From CBDCXF01 sp965223755 (GTDB lineage Bacteria; Acidobacteriota; Thermoanaerobaculia; Multivoradales; JAHEKO01), in the NCBI GenBank assembly GCA_965223755.1, contig CBDCXF010000002.1, forward strand, positions 124,001-188,000: 64,000 nt of DNA, written 5' to 3'. Of this stretch, positions 15,710 to 24,823 are shown piece after piece. A program made the position numbers and the translations under genes. The notes beneath the pieces were generated by a model. That model was not told the origin of the DNA, did no database searches, and worked only from the letters and a program-made list of their open reading frames with translations. How positions within the stretch are numbered: position 1 is the stretch's first letter; every line of letters starts with the position of its first letter.

Positions 15710-15760
15710 CTGCGTCCAATCAGACTGCGCCCAATCAGATTACTGCGCCCAATCAGATTA
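15710..15760. repeat. 18-bp tandem array directly after the rpmA stop codon
   Basis: One 15-bp unit (15710-15724) followed by two identical 18-bp units (15725-15742, 15743-15760), consensus CTGCGCCCAATCAGATTA on the plus strand. The array begins two bases past the rpmA TAG (15762-15764) and fills most of the gap to obgE. Confidence 0.88.
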
Positions 15761-15761
15761 C

Positions 15762-16016
15762 CTAGTTCGGCACGACGTGGACGATGGTCTTGGTGCGACG
15801 CTTCCGGCCGTACTCAACCACGCCGTCGACGAGGGCAAAGAGCGTGTCGTCCTTGCCTCGACCCACGTTGTCGCCCGGCAAAATCTTGGTGCCGCGTTGG
15901 CGGACCAGAATGGTCCCGCCCTGAACCTGTTGGCCGCCGTAACGCTTGACCCCGAGGTATTGGGGATTGGAATCGCGGCCGTTGCGGCTGGATCCCTGAC
16001 CTTTTTTATGAGCCAT
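15762..16016 (-). CDS. rpmA: 50S ribosomal protein L27
   Basis: 84 residues beginning MAHKKGQGSSRNGRDSNPQYLGVKRYGGQQV, the highly conserved L27 N-terminus that reaches the peptidyl-transferase centre. It then reads AGTILVRQRGTKILPG. There is no N-terminal extension of the kind cleaved in Firmicutes. The ATG at 16016 is 12 bp after the rplU stop, so the two are co-transcribed. Confidence 0.98.
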   Translation of the reverse strand: MAHKKGQGSSRNGRDSNPQYLGVKRYGGQQVQGGTILVRQRGTKILPGDNVGRGKDDTLFALVDGVVEYGRKRRTKTIVHVVPN

Positions 16017-16027
16017 CTCGGGTTCTC

Positions 16028-16345
16028 CTATCCCTGAATCGAGTCGATCTGGACGCGCATCAAATTCTGACGATGCCCGGCCGTGCGCCGGTATCCCTTG
16101 CGTCGCTTGTGCTTGAAGACGCGGATCTTGGGGCCGCGCACTCGATCCAACAACGTTCCTTTCACCGACGCTCCTTCGACCACGGGATTACCGACTTTGG
16201 TCGAGTCGCCGTCAGACAGCAAGAGGACGCGATCAAACTGAACTTTTTCGGTTTTTTTACCGGTGGTCTGGGTCAGCTCAATGTCGATCACATCGCCTTT
16301 GGCGACACGATACTGCTTTCCACCGGTTTCGATGACTGCGTGCAT
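16028..16345 (-). CDS. rplU: 50S ribosomal protein L21
   Basis: 105 residues from the ATG at 16345, preceded by CAGGAGAG. Reads MHAVIETGGKQYRVAKGDVIDIE, then FDRVLLLSDG, VKGTLLDRVRGPKIRVFKHKRRKGYRRTAGHRQ, all L21 signatures. An upstream in-frame start (16408) would add 21 non-conserved residues and is rejected. First gene of the rplU-rpmA-obgE-nadD-rsfS cluster. Confidence 0.98.
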   Translation of the reverse strand: MHAVIETGGKQYRVAKGDVIDIELTQTTGKKTEKVQFDRVLLLSDGDSTKVGNPVVEGASVKGTLLDRVRGPKIRVFKHKRRKGYRRTAGHRQNLMRVQIDSIQG

Positions 16346-16415
16346 TTCAGGACTCTCCTGGGATCGCCGACTCCATGCGCAAGAACACTTGAAGCGCCGT
16401 CGGCGCAAGATACAA

Positions 16416-16445
16416 AATCTAGCATTGGCGCCGGCCCGAGGTCAA
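16416..16445 (-). promoter_or_regulatory. Sigma70-type promoter of the rplU operon, with leader hairpin
   Basis: On the minus strand, TTGACC (16445-16440), an 18-bp spacer and TAGATT (16421-16416). The leader just downstream contains CTTGCGCCG-A-CGGCGC (about 16389-16410), a compact hairpin that could serve as an L21-type autoregulatory leader; that role is inference only. The rest of 16446-16746 shows no gene. Confidence 0.6.
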
Positions 16446-16746
16446 CGACTATCCTGACGCTGCAGTTCTATGGCAGCTAACGGAAAGATAGCCGTCGGGT
16501 CGAACCTCCCGCGACAGTTAGAGGCTCGTCTTCACTTTCAAGTTTGAGCAATCTTAACCCCTTCAAAAGGCCTTCTAAAATTCCGCGCTCTCAGTTTCAG
16601 GAGTGGTCAGAGTCCAGGGCTCCGACCTCGTGAAGCGAATTCGAAACAGCCTTGGCGTTGCACTGCCGTCGGTCGGAGGTACGTGCTAGGCTGAGGGACG
16701 TGCAAGGCATCATTGCTGTTCGTCGAGCAGTGCTGGAAGTCACGCT

Positions 16747-17253
16747 ATGAGCTTGGCTATAGCGGGCCTCGGCGCGGCGCTGCTTCTCGGTCACGGCGGC
16801 ATGGACTCCCCCATCAAGGAAGTCGTCGCATACAGCCGCGAGGTGCAGCCCGGCATTCCATCGGGACCGGGCGTGGAGGCTTCGCCCGAGCGAAGCCTGG
16901 AAACTTTGTACTTTGTCTATGTGGTCATGCGACAGAACTCTGTGCCGACCGCCGCCAGCGTCTGGCTCAAGGGCAAACTCCACGATGCCGTGCTCGAGGA
17001 GGTGTCAACACCGGTGTCCGTCGAGCGCGACCCAGTGGTACCCAACGATGACCGGATCACGCTGGTCCTCGAGACCTCTTCGCCGACCTATCGAATACTC
17101 CTTGGTGAGGAGCACCCGGGACGCCGCAAGAACGAAGCTGAAAATGACGCCGCCCGAGACGACGACCTCGTCGTCGTACTCACCATTGCGGGAACTCGAT
17201 GGTGCGCCAGCGTCGAGACCATCGAGCGACTACCCCCCGTGCCCGGGATGTGA
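16747..17253 (+). CDS. Hypothetical protein with N-terminal hydrophobic segment
   Basis: 168 residues. The first 17 (MSLAIAGLGAALLLGHG) are hydrophobic and may be a weak signal peptide. The rest is a mixed alpha/beta chain with LETLYFVYVVMRQNSVPTAASVWLKG and two beta-rich acidic stretches, ending VETIERLPPVPGM. No motif recognised. No clear ribosome-binding site precedes the ATG. Codon pattern is like neighbouring genes (G/C at third positions). It ends 28 bp before the convergent BNR gene. Reality is moderately supported. Confidence 0.5.
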   Translation: MSLAIAGLGAALLLGHGGMDSPIKEVVAYSREVQPGIPSGPGVEASPERSLETLYFVYVVMRQNSVPTAASVWLKGKLHDAVLEEVSTPVSVERDPVVPNDDRITLVLETSSPTYRILLGEEHPGRRKNEAENDAARDDDLVVVLTIAGTRWCASVETIERLPPVPGM

Positions 17254-17280
17254 TCGTCTCAAAGCGCCACCACGACCCGC

Positions 17281-19737
17281 CTAGGGGAGAAGCGCCGCCT
17301 GCCAGACGCCGCGGCCATAAGTAGCCGCCCGAATCTTCTTGGCTCCGTAGTGGATCTCCAGATCATCGACGATCACATTCGGCAGCCCCCATTTGTAGGG
17401 AACCCAGTCGGTTAGGTGATCGTTGTGGTAGTAAACGCCCGCATCCGTGCCTATGTATAGCCCGTTATTGGTCTTTTGATGCACGATTGTGTTCACCGGC
17501 ATATTGGGCAACGTGCCGCTGATGTTGCTCCAGTTGGCGCCACCGTCGCACGACCTGTAAACCTTCTCGCCGGAGTTGTAGCCGCTGAAGGTCACAAAAA
17601 CGGTACCGGGGGCATAGCTGTGAACAGCGATATCCGTTAGATAGTTTCCTGCAACCGGGAGCCCGGCCGTGATATCGGTCCAACTGCTTCCACCGTTGGT
17701 GGTCTTGTACAGTTTGTTGCCGTCCCCCGCATAGATGAACTTGGAGTTGCTCGGCGCCACCGCCAGCGCTGTGAAGCGGCTGATGCCGGAGAGCGAGCCG
17801 CTGATCGCGGTCCAGTTCGTACCTTGGTTCGTGCTCTTATAGACCTTGTCGGTGCCAGCGTAAAGCGTGTTCGCGACCTTCGGATCCTGGGTCCACGGGG
17901 TCACCCAGGCACCGCCGCTCGGGGTGTTGATGTTGGTGAACGATGCCCCGCCGTTGGTGCTGCGATAGAGGCCCCCATTCTGGATGCTGGCGTACATGAC
18001 CATGGCGTTGCTCCAGTCGATGAAGCTGTCCATGCCGTCGGCGTTGGTCACGTTGCTCCAAGTGCCAGCCGAGAACTTCATGTTGCCGTTGTCCTGCGCC
18101 CCAGCGATCATGACGTTGGCGTCGGTGGCGGCAACACCGAGCCGGTAGTACTGGGTGATGGCCAAGGTATTGTTCAGACTGGTCCAACTGGTACCGCCGT
18201 TGACCGTCTTGAACAGACCACCATCATTGCCGCACAGAATCGTGCTGCCGCTACCGGGATAAAACTCAATAGCGTGGTTGTCCACGTGCCCCGCCGTGGG
18301 AACGCCCGACCAACTAGCACCGCCATCAGTCGTCTTCTTCATGTTGAATCCAGCCACGTATACGACTTTGGAGTTGACTGGTGACACAGCCAGAACGTTG
18401 TCGTAGTAGCCGTAGAGCGTGACACCAGGCGGCGAGGTCGTGGCCCAAGTGGACCCAGCGTCGGTACTCTTCTGAACAGTTCCGTTGGTACAGAGCGTGT
18501 AAAGCGTCTTGGGGGTGCTACGAGCGATTTCAATGTTGTAGCGGCTTCCAGCGCACGACGCTGTCAACGTGCTGAAGCTCGCGCCCGCGTTGGTGCTCTT
18601 GTGCACCTGGGTCGTGGTGGCGTAGACGATGTTGCCGTTGTTGTGCTGGAACTCGACGTCGAAGGTGCTGGTCGTCCAGATCTGTGTCCAACTAGCGCCG
18701 GCGTCGGTCGTTCGATAAAGCCCGTTGCTGGTGGCCGCGAGCAGGATGTTCCCGTTCTTGGGATGAATCACCAGTCGGCGGATGGTGCGATTCTGACCCA
18801 CCGTCCACGTCAAACCAGTGGCTGCCCAGGTGTTGCCGCCATCGGTGCTCTTGCGCACCCCCACGCTGTAGGTGCCACCCCAGAAAGGAGTGCTATACCC
18901 GAAGGAGTCGCTCGTTGCCGCGTACACGATCTGGGGATTGTTGCGGTCGATGGCAATGTCGCCGACGCTCAAGGTCGGTTGGAAATCGAACTTGGGCACC
19001 CACGTCGCCCCGCCATTCGTGCTCTTCCAGACCCCGCCGTCGGGCGCCCCTATATAGATGATCTTGGGGTTCTTGGGATCGAACTCGATGGCGTTGACGC
19101 GACCCATGTTGGTGCCCCTGACCGCGTCCGACGGACCCATCGGCGTCCAAAAGGGTATGAGTGGAAAGATGATCACCTTGTCCAAGAACTTCATCTCGCG
19201 GGCTTCGAGCAGTTGGATCCTGTCCATCCCTTGCGGAAAAGACTCAGCCTCAGCTCTATCCTCGTACTCGGCTCTCTCCTCAAGCTGGGCTCTGTCTTCG
19301 AATCTCAACTCAAGCGGATTGGGCTCCTCCTGGCTCAGCAACAGCTCTCCGTCCACCTCTGGTATCCGTGCTCTCGCTGCGTCGATCTTTTCGAAGTCCC
19401 AGCGCCCGCTGGGATAGAGGCGTGGCTCGGCGAACCACTCCCACCGTTTGAACAACTTGTATTCCTCGACGGCGCGGCGGTCACCGATTTCCTTTTCGCC
19501 GTACTCAAAGACCGGCTCTACTTTGTAGAGCCGCATATCCATGGGGCGCTCCTCGTAATAGGCCTCAAAGGCCTCCTTGTAGTCCAGGAACGTCAGCTCC
19601 CTCTGCGACTTTTCGTCGAGGGCCCGTGCCCACTCTTGGGCGACCGCGGCCTGCGCCAGCAGGACTAGAGCTGCCAGAACAAAGAAGACGGCGCGCGCGC
19701 GAGTGCCGCCGTGTGGAAGGATCGTTGCAGTCAACAT
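17281..19737 (-). CDS. Exported BNR/sortilin-like beta-propeller protein
   Basis: 818 residues from the ATG at 19737 (GGAGG nine bases upstream; the GTG at 19746 is less likely). Signal peptide with hydrophobic VFFVLAALVLLAQAAVAQ. Residues about 35-175 are a charged region rich in Glu/Arg (LEERAEYEDRAEAES). Then many BNR-type blades follow: VWKSTNGGATW, VRKSTDGGNTW, LYRTTDAGASW, VHKSTNAGASF, LFKTVNGGTSW, LYRSTNGGASF, VYKSTNQGTNW, LYKTTNGGSSW, VYRSCDGGANW, which would form one or two propellers. It ends RAATYGRGVWQAALLP. Such proteins are often labelled glycosyl hydrolase or sialidase-like without proof; no catalytic residues were identified. No sorting tail beyond the propeller. Confidence 0.9.
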   Translation of the reverse strand: MLTATILPHGGTRARAVFFVLAALVLLAQAAVAQEWARALDEKSQRELTFLDYKEAFEAYYEERPMDMRLYKVEPVFEYGEKEIGDRRAVEEYKLFKRWEWFAEPRLYPSGRWDFEKIDAARARIPEVDGELLLSQEEPNPLELRFEDRAQLEERAEYEDRAEAESFPQGMDRIQLLEAREMKFLDKVIIFPLIPFWTPMGPSDAVRGTNMGRVNAIEFDPKNPKIIYIGAPDGGVWKSTNGGATWVPKFDFQPTLSVGDIAIDRNNPQIVYAATSDSFGYSTPFWGGTYSVGVRKSTDGGNTWAATGLTWTVGQNRTIRRLVIHPKNGNILLAATSNGLYRTTDAGASWTQIWTTSTFDVEFQHNNGNIVYATTTQVHKSTNAGASFSTLTASCAGSRYNIEIARSTPKTLYTLCTNGTVQKSTDAGSTWATTSPPGVTLYGYYDNVLAVSPVNSKVVYVAGFNMKKTTDGGASWSGVPTAGHVDNHAIEFYPGSGSTILCGNDGGLFKTVNGGTSWTSLNNTLAITQYYRLGVAATDANVMIAGAQDNGNMKFSAGTWSNVTNADGMDSFIDWSNAMVMYASIQNGGLYRSTNGGASFTNINTPSGGAWVTPWTQDPKVANTLYAGTDKVYKSTNQGTNWTAISGSLSGISRFTALAVAPSNSKFIYAGDGNKLYKTTNGGSSWTDITAGLPVAGNYLTDIAVHSYAPGTVFVTFSGYNSGEKVYRSCDGGANWSNISGTLPNMPVNTIVHQKTNNGLYIGTDAGVYYHNDHLTDWVPYKWGLPNVIVDDLEIHYGAKKIRAATYGRGVWQAALLP

Positions 19738-19795
19738 CAGAGTCACCTCCGAACGAAGTCGTTGCCCGCCCTACACTGCCAAATGCTTGGAAACC

Positions 19796-19824
19796 AATGT
19801 AAACGTGCGCTCTGACCTTGTCAA
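19796..19824 (-). promoter_or_regulatory. Near-consensus sigma70 promoter for the BNR gene
   Basis: Minus strand: TTGACA (19824-19819), 17-bp spacer, TACATT (19801-19796). It lies about 60 bp upstream of the ATG at 19737, the expected position. Orientation excludes the downstream histidine kinase as target. Confidence 0.7.
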
Positions 19825-19890
19825 GCTCTTTTCGGGCTCGTGACCAGCCCGGTCTTGGAAAGGTGGCTCGGTAGCTAAAGGACCAGTGGG

Positions 19891-21273
19891 CTAGTTGGCC
19901 TGGCGGCTCAGGTCGCCGACCGGCTGCTGCGGACGGTCTCTTGACGTTTTCGCTCGCACCGACGTAGCCGAGAACCGCAGGCTCACCGTTGTTCCGCCCA
20001 GCACCGTTGTCTCCGGCCAGCCCAGGCGACCTTCCGCCACCTCCACCTTCGCGCCGTGAGCGTCGGCAAAACGACTCACGATTGCCAGGCCGAGGCCGGT
20101 GCCGCCTCGGCGCTTGGAATAGAAAACTTCGAAAATTTTGTCTCGCTCTTCTTCGGGCACTCCTGGACCGCGATCGCTGACCGCCAGAATCGCCTCCTCA
20201 CCCTTTTTGGCTCCCCACAACCGCACCACCTCTCCGCCGGCCTCTCGCGACACGGCGAGAGCGTTGTTGAGCAAGTTGTAAATCACTTGTTTGGTTTGCT
20301 CTTCGTCGACCCATACCGCTAAGTCGGATTGCGGGCCCTGTAGCTCGAGCCGAACACCTGATTCTTCAAAGGCGCCGCGCGCCAGATCCGCAGCTTCCGC
20401 CAAGACTTGATCGACCTGCAGCCATTCCCGCTCTATCGGCCGCGGTTTGGCGTAGGCGAGAAAGTCGGTCACCAGCCTTTCGAGCCGCTTGACCTCGGAG
20501 CGAGTGATTTCAAAGAGCCTGCCGCGCGAATCGCCGGCGCCTTCCTCGAGCATCTGCAAATTGAGGTTGACGGCGTTGAGGGGGTTGCGAATCTCGTGCG
20601 CCAGTCCAGAGGCCAGAGTACCGAGGTAGGCGAGTCGCTCCGAAGCCACCGCTTGTTCTTCCAGGCGGCGGCCGCGGCGATAGAGCCACGACACGGAGAG
20701 GTAGGCGATCAACAACAAGCCTGTGGTCAGAACCGCAACGATCCCGGCCATGCGCAGCAGATGCAGGCGCAGATCTTCTACTCGCTGCGACAGTTCCTGA
20801 CGACTGAAGCCGACCACCAAGGTCCCCATGCCTCGAATCGGAACTTCCAAGTTCGACGCCCCGGGAAGCGCCACCCGCAAATCCGACAGCTCCCCGCGTT
20901 CCGACGACTGTTGCTGACCGGCGCCACGTGAAAACACCAGCACTCCGTCTGAGGTGCGTACCAAGACCGATTCGATGTCCGTGCGACGTGCCAGCGCCGC
21001 CAGTTCGGTCTCGAATCCGGGTTGGCGGATCACCTCGGGAAGCTCGCCGGATTCCTCCACCCGCCGGCTCAACTCATCGGCAACCGCCTGAGCCTCCACC
21101 CGCGTCTCAAGCAACACCCGTTCGAGTTCCCGCTGCGACAGGCTGCGGAATAGAAACCAACCGAAGACGACAAAGTCGAGTAAAAGAAGGATGGCGAAGA
21201 CCACGGTCAATACCCGTACACGACGCACGAAGGTGGCCGCGGCCGAAGTCGAATTAGGAGACGTGTCTTGCAC
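19891..21273 (-). CDS. Membrane sensor histidine kinase, no adjacent regulator
   Basis: 460 residues, GTG start. TM1 about 20-43, extracytoplasmic sensor 44-172, TM2 about 174-197, then a short linker with SERLAYLGTLASGLAHEIRNPL (His226), a dimerisation helix, N-box VIYNLLNNALAVS, G1 AVSDRGPGVPEEERDKIFEVF, G2 GTGLGLAIVSRFADAHG. The AHEIRNPL box and 'ERLAYLGTLASGLAHE' layout are of the NtrB/ZraS kinase class, whose partners are often enhancer-binding regulators. No response regulator is encoded next to it, so it is an orphan in this window. Its signal is unknown. Confidence 0.92.
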   Translation of the reverse strand: MQDTSPNSTSAAATFVRRVRVLTVVFAILLLLDFVVFGWFLFRSLSQRELERVLLETRVEAQAVADELSRRVEESGELPEVIRQPGFETELAALARRTDIESVLVRTSDGVLVFSRGAGQQQSSERGELSDLRVALPGASNLEVPIRGMGTLVVGFSRQELSQRVEDLRLHLLRMAGIVAVLTTGLLLIAYLSVSWLYRRGRRLEEQAVASERLAYLGTLASGLAHEIRNPLNAVNLNLQMLEEGAGDSRGRLFEITRSEVKRLERLVTDFLAYAKPRPIEREWLQVDQVLAEAADLARGAFEESGVRLELQGPQSDLAVWVDEEQTKQVIYNLLNNALAVSREAGGEVVRLWGAKKGEEAILAVSDRGPGVPEEERDKIFEVFYSKRRGGTGLGLAIVSRFADAHGAKVEVAEGRLGWPETTVLGGTTVSLRFSATSVRAKTSRDRPQQPVGDLSRQAN

Positions 21274-21364
21274 GAAAAATCAGCCTACCACCGAGACCTT
21301 CGTTGGTTCTCGGCTGCCGATAGCGACGCGAATCTTGTGCCAAACACCGCCACCCGGCCGGCCC

Positions 21365-21448
21365 GACGCTGGTTTGCTCACTGATGACGCTGGTCTGCTC
21401 ACTGATGACGCTGGTCTGCTCACCGATGACGCTGGCCTGCGCACTGAT
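21365..21448. repeat. Four-copy 21-bp tandem array
   Basis: Units of GACGCTGGTCTGCTCACTGA (plus T) start at 21365, 21386, 21407 and 21428 with 1-3 differences each. It sits between the divergent histidine kinase (start 21273) and FHA-protease gene (start 21460), ending 11 bp before the latter's GTG, so it may affect that gene's expression. Confidence 0.92.
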
Positions 21449-21459
21449 ACCGTACCGAC

Positions 21460-23055
21460 GTGGAGCCCACGACCAACGAGCCAAATCGAGAACAGCCCGT
21501 AGTTATTCACCTTTCCGGGCCACGCCGAGGCACTTTGGAAAGACTCGTCCTCTCGGCGGCAAATGAGTGGTCCGTCGCCATCGGCACCCACCCAGGCAGC
21601 GGCATTCGCTTTTCGACTGCGCGCCGTGGTGTCGCGCCGCGCCACGCCGTCCTGACATACAACGGGTCCAACTATCGACTGGATGTCGATCCGTCGGCGC
21701 GGGTCTGGATCAACGGCCAACCGATGCGGAGCGCGATTCTTGACAGTGGAGATGTGCTCGAAATCGGCGACGACGGCCCGGTAGTGCGTTTTCGCGTGTA
21801 CCCGGGTGACCGGCCCATTCGCAAGTCGGTTGCCGAGGTGTTCTCGGATTGTGTTGGTTGCGCCAAACACGGTAGCGAGGGCGTCCTGGACAAGGCGCGT
21901 GTGTTGCTGGGCGGCATTCCGGCGGAACTGGCGACGCAAACCTCGGTGCTCTTTCGCATCCTGACCATCGCCGCCATTGCCGCTCTCGCCTTTACCACCT
22001 GGTCGCTGGCAAGACGCAGTGCCCGACTCGAGGACCAACTGACCACCGAACAGCAAAGAGTGGGAGGCTTGGCCGCACTTCTCGAACGTTCCGAAACTTC
22101 AATGTCCGACGAACAAGAACTGGCGCAATTGCGGGAGGCATTTGACGACCGATTGACGGCCCTTGAGGAGCGCTCCGAGGCCGAGCAGCGGATCGTGTCC
22201 GAAGCTGTACGGTCTGTGGTCTACCTGCAGGGCTCGTACGGGTTCGTCGAACCTGAGAGCCAGCGGATGCTGCGTCTGGTGGATTCGGGGGCGCCGGGGC
22301 TGGTGGTTTCGGGTCCGGACGGTACACCGATGACCACCTTGGAGGGCAGCGGCCCCATCATCGACGTGCGTTTAACTGGCACCGGTTTTCTTATTGGAGA
22401 CGATCTCGTTCTCACCAATCGCCACGTCGCATTACCCTGGGAATTCGATGTAGACGCCCAGAAGGTGATCCAACAGGGATACCAAGCCCGACCGATTCGC
22501 TTTCTCGGCTACCTACCCGAGATCGCTCAGCCCTTCGCGGTGGAATTCGTCGCGGCCAGCGACGCAGCCGACGTCGCTGTTTTGCGCTGCTCGCAGGTGG
22601 CTAACGAGTTACCGGCTTTGCCGATTTCTCAGGCTCCGCCGCGACTCGGCGACGGCGTTCTGGTGTTGGGCTATCCCACTGGTGTACGGGCGTTGCTGGC
22701 GCGCGCCGACCGCGATTTCGTAACCGGCCTGCGCCGAAGAGAGGACCTCGATTTCTGGAAGATCGCTGAAGCCCTCTCGGCCGCGGGACACATCGGGCCG
22801 CTGGCGAGCCGCGGCATCATCAGTCAGGTGAGTCCAGAGAAGGTTGTTTACGACGCCGAAACGACATCAGGGGGAAGCGGTGGTCCGGTGCTCAGCCTCG
22901 ATGGCGAAGTCATCGCCGTCAACGCCGCGATCATTCCTGAATTCGGCGGATCGAATCTGGGAGTTCCAGCCTCGTTCGCGCTGGATTTGCTCGACCAAGT
23001 TCAAAGCCTGAAAGCCACCGACGAGCCCGGTGAGTCGCCCGCCCCGGCGCCGTAA
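21460..23055 (+). CDS. FHA domain - TM - trypsin-like serine protease
   Basis: 531 residues from a GTG at 21460. Order: FHA domain about 12-118 (IGTHPGSGIRFS, then RHAVLTYNGSNYRLDV, DSGDVLEIGDDG), single TM about 165-183, coiled-coil linker about 186-250, then a chymotrypsin/HtrA-fold protease with His322 (LVLTNRHVALP), Asp371 (SDAADVAVLRC) and Ser473 (TTSGGSGGPVLSL). The catalytic triad looks complete. No PDZ domain is visible. With the FHA domain cytoplasmic and the protease outside, it could link phospho-threonine recognition to periplasmic proteolysis; that topology is inference from one TM. Divergent from the orphan histidine kinase. Confidence 0.92.
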   Translation: MEPTTNEPNREQPVVIHLSGPRRGTLERLVLSAANEWSVAIGTHPGSGIRFSTARRGVAPRHAVLTYNGSNYRLDVDPSARVWINGQPMRSAILDSGDVLEIGDDGPVVRFRVYPGDRPIRKSVAEVFSDCVGCAKHGSEGVLDKARVLLGGIPAELATQTSVLFRILTIAAIAALAFTTWSLARRSARLEDQLTTEQQRVGGLAALLERSETSMSDEQELAQLREAFDDRLTALEERSEAEQRIVSEAVRSVVYLQGSYGFVEPESQRMLRLVDSGAPGLVVSGPDGTPMTTLEGSGPIIDVRLTGTGFLIGDDLVLTNRHVALPWEFDVDAQKVIQQGYQARPIRFLGYLPEIAQPFAVEFVAASDAADVAVLRCSQVANELPALPISQAPPRLGDGVLVLGYPTGVRALLARADRDFVTGLRRREDLDFWKIAEALSAAGHIGPLASRGIISQVSPEKVVYDAETTSGGSGGPVLSLDGEVIAVNAAIIPEFGGSNLGVPASFALDLLDQVQSLKATDEPGESPAPAP

Positions 23056-23094
23056 TAGTCGGACCGAACCACGCAGGATCGTGAACTCCACTGA

Positions 23095-23124
23095 TTGACC
23101 GACTTCCGGTGCGATAGCTACTAT
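23095..23124 (+). promoter_or_regulatory. Sigma70-type promoter for the ABC importer genes
   Basis: TTGACC (23095-23100), 18-bp spacer, TACTAT (23119-23124), about 65 bp before the binding-protein start at 23192. No operator palindrome noticed. Confidence 0.6.
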
Positions 23125-23191
23125 CTTCGGCGACGGTCGTTCGAATCACTCCAGGCACAGAAGAACCTATCGAGAAGGGGATTTTCCGCCA

Positions 23192-24814
23192 GTGCACAAA
23201 CCTCGCGCACAACTTACCGCTCTTTCGGTTGGTGTTCTTGTGGTCATGGTGGGTTGCTCCCTGGGCCCAACGGACTCATCCGCGGCGTTGATCGCTTTGG
23301 AAGATGACATCGGCGGCTTCAACGAACTGGTCTCGGTCGACAACGCCACCACGCAGCAGATCCTCGAACGTCTCTTTCTGGATCTACTGATCGAGGGTCC
23401 GGACTCTTCGCAGGGGCCTCCCAGTTTTTCGCCCCGCCTCGCCGAGCGGTTCGAGATTTCCGCCGACGGCAAGGCGGTCACTTTCTATCTGCAACCGGAC
23501 GCAACATGGAGCGACGGCGTGCCGGTGACCGCCGAGGATGTGCGCTGGACTTGGCAGGCACAGACGTCACCCGAGGTGGCCTGGGATTTCGTCGAGACCA
23601 AGCGCCACATCAGCGATGTCGAGGTCGTCAACGACAAGACAGTCCGCTTCCATTTCAGTCATGCCTACGCCAACCAGCTTGTTGACGCCAATGAAGGTGT
23701 GGTGTTGCCCAAGCACGCCTGGAGCCAGTTGCCGTTCGGGGAGTGGCGAGGGGGCGAAGACTGGTTTCGCGAGCACCTGGTCGTCAGCGGTCCCTACGAG
23801 GTCGAGCACTACACGCCGGAAGCGGAGCTGATTCTCGTCGCCAACGACCGCTACTTTGAGCCAGACTTGCCGACAATTCAGCGGCTGATTTTTCAAGTCA
23901 TCCCGGATGCCAACGCCCGCGTACGGGGGCTTTTGGCGGGCGAGTTGGATTTCATCCCCAAGTTGCAGCCCTTTGAAGCATCCCAAGTTGCCGAGAGCAA
24001 GGTTGCCGAGCTCGTCGCCTACCCACACCGCCAGTACGACTACATCAGTTGGAATGTGCGCGATCCTCTGCTGGCGGACCAAGCGGTGCGCCGGGCGTTG
24101 ACCTTGGCCATCGATTGCCAAGAGGTCATCGACACGCTGCTTTCGGGCTACGCGCAGCGCTCGACCGGGCCGATTCTGTCAACAGTCTGGGCGCACAGCG
24201 GCATCGAGCCCTGGCCGCATGACCCCGAACGTGCGCTCGCGATATTTGGTGACGCCGGTTGGAGTCCGGGGAAGGACGGCAAACTGCGCGATGCAAATGG
24301 CGATGTGCTGGGCTTCTCCCTCGCCTTCAACGCAGACAACGCCTTCCGCCGCGATGCCGCCGCCATGCTGCAAGAACAATGGCGCCGTATCGGAGTCGAG
24401 GTGACCTTGCTGCCGGAAGATTTTGGAGTGCTGTCCGAGCGATTGGAGTCGTTCGGCCACCAGGCCTACCTCGGCGCGTTTCTCATGGATACCTCGCTGG
24501 ACCTCACCGTCGTTTTGCACAGTTCGGCGATCGACAACGGCTACAACTTCTCCGCTTGGAGTAACCCGGAGGTCGATCGCCTGATCGATCGAGTCAAGTC
24601 CTACGACGACATTCTCGACGCCCGCGGCGATCTGGCGCGCATCCAAGAGATCGTTCATCAGCAGGTGCCGATGACGTTCCTGTGGGAACCCATGCGCATC
24701 AATGCAAAGTCGACGCGCCTCACGAATGTCGTACCCAATCTCATCGACACCTACGCCAACATGCGCAGTTGGCGACTCGCGGATCCACCGACCTCAGACA
24801 TGCCGGCCGGATAA
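23192..24814 (+). CDS. ABC transporter substrate-binding lipoprotein (family 5, peptide type)
   Basis: 540 residues, GTG start. Lipoprotein signal: basic start, hydrophobic LTALSVGVLVVMV, lipobox VGC with Cys at about residue 22. The body matches SBP_bac_5 (DppA/OppA-like): LDLLIEGPDSSQGP, FSPRLAERFEISADGKAVTFYLQPDATWSDGVPVTAEDVRWTW, later WRRIGVEVTLLPEDF and NFSAWSNPEVDRLID. It should capture peptides or another organic ligand in the periplasm and deliver it to the two permeases downstream. Ligand specificity cannot be read. Confidence 0.95.
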   Translation: MHKPRAQLTALSVGVLVVMVGCSLGPTDSSAALIALEDDIGGFNELVSVDNATTQQILERLFLDLLIEGPDSSQGPPSFSPRLAERFEISADGKAVTFYLQPDATWSDGVPVTAEDVRWTWQAQTSPEVAWDFVETKRHISDVEVVNDKTVRFHFSHAYANQLVDANEGVVLPKHAWSQLPFGEWRGGEDWFREHLVVSGPYEVEHYTPEAELILVANDRYFEPDLPTIQRLIFQVIPDANARVRGLLAGELDFIPKLQPFEASQVAESKVAELVAYPHRQYDYISWNVRDPLLADQAVRRALTLAIDCQEVIDTLLSGYAQRSTGPILSTVWAHSGIEPWPHDPERALAIFGDAGWSPGKDGKLRDANGDVLGFSLAFNADNAFRRDAAAMLQEQWRRIGVEVTLLPEDFGVLSERLESFGHQAYLGAFLMDTSLDLTVVLHSSAIDNGYNFSAWSNPEVDRLIDRVKSYDDILDARGDLARIQEIVHQQVPMTFLWEPMRINAKSTRLTNVVPNLIDTYANMRSWRLADPPTSDMPAG

Positions 24815-24823
24815 GCTGGCGCC

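Noticed and set aside
21365..21448. CRISPR array
   Set aside because: Units are contiguous without spacers and only 21 bp; simple tandem repeat. The same holds for the other arrays.
21191..21502. Frame translating the array as repeated DAGLLTD units
   Set aside because: Reading of a tandem array in the gap between divergent genes; it overlaps the kinase 5' end and the FHA gene 5' end. No start signal.
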